Position numbers and translations under genes: made by a program
Assembly: GCA_035491935.1 (NCBI GenBank)
Contig: DATJJW010000115.1
Coordinates: 1-8,905 of the forward strand
Reading direction: 5' to 3'
Length of the DNA: 8,905 bases
Source: DATJJW01 sp035491935
Lineage (GTDB): Bacteria; Pseudomonadota; Alphaproteobacteria; ATCC43930; CGMCC-115725
Shown here: positions 5,848 through 8,905 of the stretch, in pieces
How the letters are laid out: each line of letters begins with the position of its first letter
Position numbering within the stretch: position 1 is the stretch's first letter
The notes under the pieces: model-generated
Seen by the model: the letters and a program-made list of their open reading frames with translations, nothing else
Told to the model about the DNA's origin: nothing
The model's database searches: none

Positions 5848-7647
5848 TCAGCAGGCGGTATTGCCCTGCGCGAAACGAGTAGCGCCTTGCCCGGCGGGAC
5901 GAGGAGCATGTGCGACCTCGAACGGGTGGGGTCCCGTCTTCAGGCCCAGTTGCGCCTCGATCAGCATCGCATATTCGTTCTGGATATCGCTCATCGTGAA
6001 GGCATGGTCGGCGGCCTCCATGACCTCGACTTTGGCCCAGCCGTTACGGTGAAGACGCGCCCCTCGATCACCGAAGTTCAAGCGCATCTCGAGCAGGCTG
6101 AGATCGCCGCGGCTATAGGCGAAGAGCAGCTCCACGCCACGAGTGCGCATGTCGCGAACGAGTCGATCGATTCGGCCGACGGCCGCGTCCTGGGGCATAA
6201 CCGCGCGCAATAGGTCGAACGCGGCTTGGCGCATCGCGAGCCGAGCATAACGCAGGCGACGCAAGACCGCCTGGAGGCGGCGCCGGGTGATCAATCCTGC
6301 TCCCGGCAAAACACCAACCTTGAACGGCAACGTCCTGCGCCAGGATCGGATCCGCCCTAGCAGCATGCTGGCCAGTACCAGGGGCTTGCGCCATACCGGC
6401 ACGCTCGGGTCCTCGTGCCCGACATAGAAATGCGGTAGGTTGGCGAGCACGGCGCCGGCGATCCGGCGATCGGCCGCCGCCGCATGCAGCCCGACATAGG
6501 CACCTGCACAGATTCCTGTCACCAGCACCTTGGTATGGCCGGTCCGCTGCAGCACGTCGAGCGCCGCCTGGACATCGGCGATTCGGCCAAGATCGTAGAA
6601 ATGGACGCGCTCATGGGCATCGGCAGGCAGGCTGTCGCCGATCCGCCCCAGATCGACGCGCATGGAAGTGACGCCCCGACGCGCGAGGCGCCGCGCCAGC
6701 CGGACACTGGCCCGGCCATTGCCGGTATGATGATTGACGCCGGTATTGAGGATCAGTACGGCAGTTTCGTGCCGGATCTCGTCGTGGCCGCACAGCACGC
6801 CGAAACAACCATCACCGACACCGAAGCGAACCGGCCGTTCCGTGATGCCGGGCTCGACCTGTAGCACGGCCTCCTCGACGAGCTTTAGCAAGGATGGCGC
6901 TCCGGCAGACGGTGCGCCATCGGCCAGCCAAGCGACAGTGTCGCCAAAAGCCTTGACCGGCACTTCGACATATTCGGTGTGGTTCTGCAGCCCGTCGTAA
7001 CGCTGGAACGGCCTGACCTCGACGGCGGGATCCAAGGTCGGCAGCACCTCTTCCTGCGACATCAGCAGGATTCGGGGTGCAACCTCGCCATTCAGCGTCT
7101 TGCGCAGGTCGATCTGTCGCAGCCGGGCTAGATCCTCCTGGTGCAATCGGTAGCCCAGGATCTCGATCCAATCCTCTGACTTCGCCGCCTCCTTGCGGTC
7201 GCCGATCATCGAGCCGCCGAGCATCAGCTCCCGGACATAGTTCCGTCCGGAAAGCACCGGCGCCAGCAGCGCCAGCGCCTCGACGCCACCATGGCGCCGT
7301 GCCGCCTCGAACGCCAGCGTGGCACCGAGACGCAATCCGCAGATCGTGACCTGCTCGACACCGGTCACCCGGCGCAACTCGCGCACGGCATCGCCGATGC
7401 TGTCGATCCAACGGTCGATCTGCCCGGGCGCCTCGTCCTCGGCGGAATCGCCCGTGCCGCGATAATGGAAACGCAGGGTCGGCAAGCCGGCTTCGACCAG
7501 CATCTCCGCGAACACGACCATGGCACGTTGAGTGCACAGCCCCTCGTAGCCGAAGCTTTCGCAGATGATCACGCCTCGACCGAGCGCGCGTGTGGAGGCA
7601 ACGGGATGCAGCCAGCCGGCACAGCCGTTGAAAACGAGCGAGATCAT
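5848..7647 (-). CDS. Tandem alpha/beta hydrolase-like protein (two hydrolase domains in one chain)
   Basis: A 599-residue protein with two alpha/beta hydrolase modules. Module 1 (about 20-245): strand GVIICESFG (25-33), RFHYRGTGDS (59-68), and an elbow GLRLG at 104-108 with Arg106 where the nucleophile Ser should be, so it is probably not a hydrolase in the usual way. A similar GLRxG elbow occurs, as I recall, in exosortase-associated hydrolases. Module 2 (about 270-570): VLILNTGVNHHTG (297-309), RVDLGRIGDS (330-339), elbow GICAG at 378-382 with Cys380 as candidate nucleophile, then D515 in YSRGD and H548 in ADHAFT as possible acid and base. The start at 7647 overlaps the ligase stop by 4 nt (ATGA); the open frame continues to 8013 but that part is antisense-frame noise inside the ligase gene. 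Context suggests it unloads or transfers aminoacyl groups from the carrier protein, perhaps as a thioesterase or acyltransferase. No signal peptide or membrane segment is seen. Confidence 0.88.
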   Translation of the reverse strand: MISLVFNGCAGWLHPVASTRALGRGVIICESFGYEGLCTQRAMVVFAEMLVEAGLPTLRFHYRGTGDSAEDEAPGQIDRWIDSIGDAVRELRRVTGVEQVTICGLRLGATLAFEAARRHGGVEALALLAPVLSGRNYVRELMLGGSMIGDRKEAAKSEDWIEILGYRLHQEDLARLRQIDLRKTLNGEVAPRILLMSQEEVLPTLDPAVEVRPFQRYDGLQNHTEYVEVPVKAFGDTVAWLADGAPSAGAPSLLKLVEEAVLQVEPGITERPVRFGVGDGCFGVLCGHDEIRHETAVLILNTGVNHHTGNGRASVRLARRLARRGVTSMRVDLGRIGDSLPADAHERVHFYDLGRIADVQAALDVLQRTGHTKVLVTGICAGAYVGLHAAAADRRIAGAVLANLPHFYVGHEDPSVPVWRKPLVLASMLLGRIRSWRRTLPFKVGVLPGAGLITRRRLQAVLRRLRYARLAMRQAAFDLLRAVMPQDAAVGRIDRLVRDMRTRGVELLFAYSRGDLSLLEMRLNFGDRGARLHRNGWAKVEVMEAADHAFTMSDIQNEYAMLIEAQLGLKTGPHPFEVAHAPRPAGQGATRFAQGNTAC

Positions 7648-8561
7648 TTGTCCGGCCAAAGCTCGCCACGGACCGTCTGCGGCCAGGTGGTCGGGTCCAG
7701 CCCATGATGACGCAGCAACGCCAGCGTCAGCCGCTCCAGGCCGAAACCCACGCAGCCGGTATGGGCTAGTTCGCCATCGGCCTGGTGGATCGGCCAGATC
7801 TCGGCGAAATGGGTCATGTGATAATTGAAGCTGAGGCAGGCCGTCGGCTTTTCGGTGCTGGTCACCGGCACCAGCAGTTCGAATTTCAGCTGCTGGTCGC
7901 GTTGTCCTGCCGCCATCAGCTTGCCGCCACGACCGAAGAACGGATCGTTGGCGAGATCGGAAACCGCCGGCAATGCCAAGCGCTCGACCCATTTGAGCCC
8001 GCGCTGCAGCCACTTCTCGCGGAAGTCCAGGACCTCATCGGCACTGCCGACGCGGATATTCTCACGCATGCGGAAGAGCTGCATGCGGCAGGGATCGAGC
8101 GACGGCTCGTGACGGAAGCAATAGGCCGAGACATCGATTAGCCGGCCCCCTGGGGGCAGCGTGCCGCGACGCGAGACGACCGGATAGACCGGATAGCAGG
8201 CAGCCGGGGTCAGCACGACCCCGGACGGTTCCAGCAGGTCCGAGAAATCCTTGCCCTCACCGGCATATTCCAGGAGCTGGCGATGGTCGGCCTCGTTGCC
8301 GCAGAAACAATGCACCGAACCAAAGAGATGAGGAAAACCCTTGAGATAGCCGCTGGCGAGAAAATCCTTGCGCGACATCATCGGCGGAAAGCGCATGAGC
8401 TCCGCCCCATCCGGCGCCGCCATACGGCTGATCGAGCGCTCCAGCCCCTCAACCACGCTTTCGAATACGGCGCTGCGGCCATAGAGCCCGTCGACCCCCG
8501 TCGGGATCAGCAGGCCCGCCTCGATCAATTCCTGGCGATAGAGAGCGGCGGCATCGGTCAT
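7644..8561 (-). CDS. Amino acid:[carrier protein] ligase (class II aaRS-like, SerRS-derived)
   Basis: ATP-dependent enzyme of 305 residues that adenylates a small amino acid and transfers it to the phosphopantetheine arm of a carrier protein instead of tRNA. It corresponds to the catalytic core of class II seryl-tRNA synthetases (atypical, archaeal kind) without the N-terminal tRNA-binding coiled coil. Motif 2 is visible as FRHEPSLDPCRMQLFRMRE (149-167, R150 and E152) and motif 3 as GFGLERLTLAL (272-282, R277). Zinc ligands are predicted as C122, E167 and C270, which correspond with a constant offset to the C131, E176 and C279 I recall for Bradyrhizobium Bll0957. The zinc site in that family reads the amino group of glycine or alanine, so one of these is the expected substrate. 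ATG at 8561 follows AAGGA by 6 nt. The carrier protein gene lies 97 nt upstream, and the hydrolase overlaps the stop by 4 nt. Confidence 0.93.
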   Translation of the reverse strand: MTDAAALYRQELIEAGLLIPTGVDGLYGRSAVFESVVEGLERSISRMAAPDGAELMRFPPMMSRKDFLASGYLKGFPHLFGSVHCFCGNEADHRQLLEYAGEGKDFSDLLEPSGVVLTPAACYPVYPVVSRRGTLPPGGRLIDVSAYCFRHEPSLDPCRMQLFRMRENIRVGSADEVLDFREKWLQRGLKWVERLALPAVSDLANDPFFGRGGKLMAAGQRDQQLKFELLVPVTSTEKPTACLSFNYHMTHFAEIWPIHQADGELAHTGCVGFGLERLTLALLRHHGLDPTTWPQTVRGELWPDK

Positions 8562-8665
8562 GGCAAGTCCTTGAAAATCGAAATCGCTGGCCGCCGAAGG
8601 TACGGCATCAACAAATATCCCCGATTGCCTCAGAAGGCTTCATCGCCAAAGTTGAAAACACTCAT
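8558..8665 (-). other. Interrupted small reading frame bridging carrier-protein stop and ligase start
   Basis: On the minus strand an ATG at 8665-8663 overlaps the carrier-protein TGA (ATGA) and gives MSVFNFGDEAF, 11 residues, then TGA (8632-8630). The same frame continues open after this stop and ends in a TGA (8560-8558) that overlaps the ATG of the ligase (again ATGA). It contains an internal ATG at 8608 giving MPYLRRPAISIFKDLP. The gap is visibly poorer in G+C than its neighbours. Either two leader-like micro-ORFs couple translation across the gap, or this is the two ends of a larger operon gene after internal deletion. No homology can be claimed for so short a sequence. Confidence 0.4.
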
Positions 8666-8905
8666 GCCTCGACCTTACCGCCGAGTTCCCGCACCAGCGC
8701 TGCGAGAGACGCCACCGTACGGAAAGTATCGCGCGTCAACGCCTCATCCGGAATTTCAATGTCGAACCGGCTCTCCAGGGCAACCATGACATTCACGGTA
8801 GCCAGCGAAGACAGCCCCAGCGCATAAAGATCGTCCTGGTCGCGGGCGCGGCCCGCATCCGGCATTTTGCCCTGGTTCTGCAGGATCTCGCGGAGCGCGG
8901 CCTCA
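8662..8905 (-). CDS. Acyl carrier protein-like carrier protein (start beyond the right edge)
   Basis: C-terminal 80 residues of a phosphopantetheine carrier protein of the four-helix ACP fold; perhaps only a few residues are missing at the N-terminus. The segment DDLYALGLSSLATVNVM contains the attachment site: the second Ser of GLSSL (codon 8808-8806) takes the place of Ser in the usual DSL motif, so Asp is replaced by Ser. Helix 2 (SLATVNVMVALESRF) and the acidic DIEIPDEAL loop are typical, and the chain ends with helix 4 (TVASLAALVRELGG) and KVEA. The methionine at 8865 is not the start, since the frame and helix 1 (EAALREILQNQGK) continue through to the edge. It is the probable partner of the downstream amino acid:[carrier protein] ligase, being upstream on the same strand, rather than the fatty-acid ACP. 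It would be activated by a 4'-phosphopantetheinyl transferase encoded elsewhere. Confidence 0.9.
   Translation of the reverse strand, partial: EAALREILQNQGKMPDAGRARDQDDLYALGLSSLATVNVMVALESRFDIEIPDEALTRDTFRTVASLAALVRELGGKVEA

Noticed and set aside
7648..8013. N-terminal extension of the tandem hydrolase into the ligase gene
   Set aside because: The added 122 residues are an alternative frame of the ligase coding region with no hydrolase character. The ATGA overlap at 7647 is the better start.
7644..8561. Bona fide seryl-tRNA synthetase
   Set aside because: At 305 residues it lacks the N-terminal tRNA-binding coiled coil, and it sits beside a carrier protein gene; the zinc-ligand pattern fits the carrier protein ligases.
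8662..8865. Carrier protein starting at the methionine at 8865
   Set aside because: This start would remove helix 1. The frame stays open and carrier-like to the right edge, so the gene is simply cut by the window.

Overview
The window is high-GC DNA, about two-thirds G+C by eye, with dense protein-coding genes and no RNA gene, insertion sequence or CRISPR array. The families present point to an alphaproteobacterium, probably of the Rhizobiales/Rhodospirillales type: a DUF3126 protein, which is essentially an alphaproteobacterial family; an amino acid:[carrier protein] ligase, best known from Bradyrhizobium and Agrobacterium; and paired MmgE/PrpD genes around a GntR/FCD regulator. I cannot assign a genus from sequence alone.

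Left half (1-5404) is a small-molecule catabolic locus built around a divergent promoter. On the minus strand, an MmgE/PrpD protein (1767-3143), an MFS proton symporter (403-1692) and a short-chain dehydrogenase (383 down to the left edge, 3' end outside) follow one another as a likely operon. On the plus strand, a GntR/FCD regulator (3256-3954) is followed by a second MmgE/PrpD protein (4013-5404). The 112-bp gap between the two arms carries a nested palindrome (3175-3202) that looks like the regulator's operator. The simplest reading is import of an organic acid by the MFS protein, dehydration, decarboxylation or epimerisation by the MmgE/PrpD proteins, and redox processing by the SDR, all controlled by the GntR protein. 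The substrate cannot be read from the sequence.

A 52-nt imperfect palindrome (5416-5467) separates this locus from the right half. All genes in the right half run on the minus strand: a carrier protein cut by the right edge (8662-8905), an amino acid:[carrier protein] ligase resembling a class II seryl-tRNA synthetase core (7644-8561), a tandem alpha/beta hydrolase (5848-7647), and a small DUF3126 protein (5464-5694). Ligase and hydrolase overlap by 4 nt. Together they suggest a pathway in which a free amino acid is adenylated, loaded on the phosphopantetheine arm of the carrier protein, and then transferred or released by the hydrolase-like protein. The end product of such systems is, to my knowledge, not established, and this is the most interesting part of the window.

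The gap between carrier protein and ligase holds one reading frame that begins on the carrier stop codon and ends on the ligase start codon but is broken by a single internal TGA. It may be the collapsed remnant of a missing operon gene.
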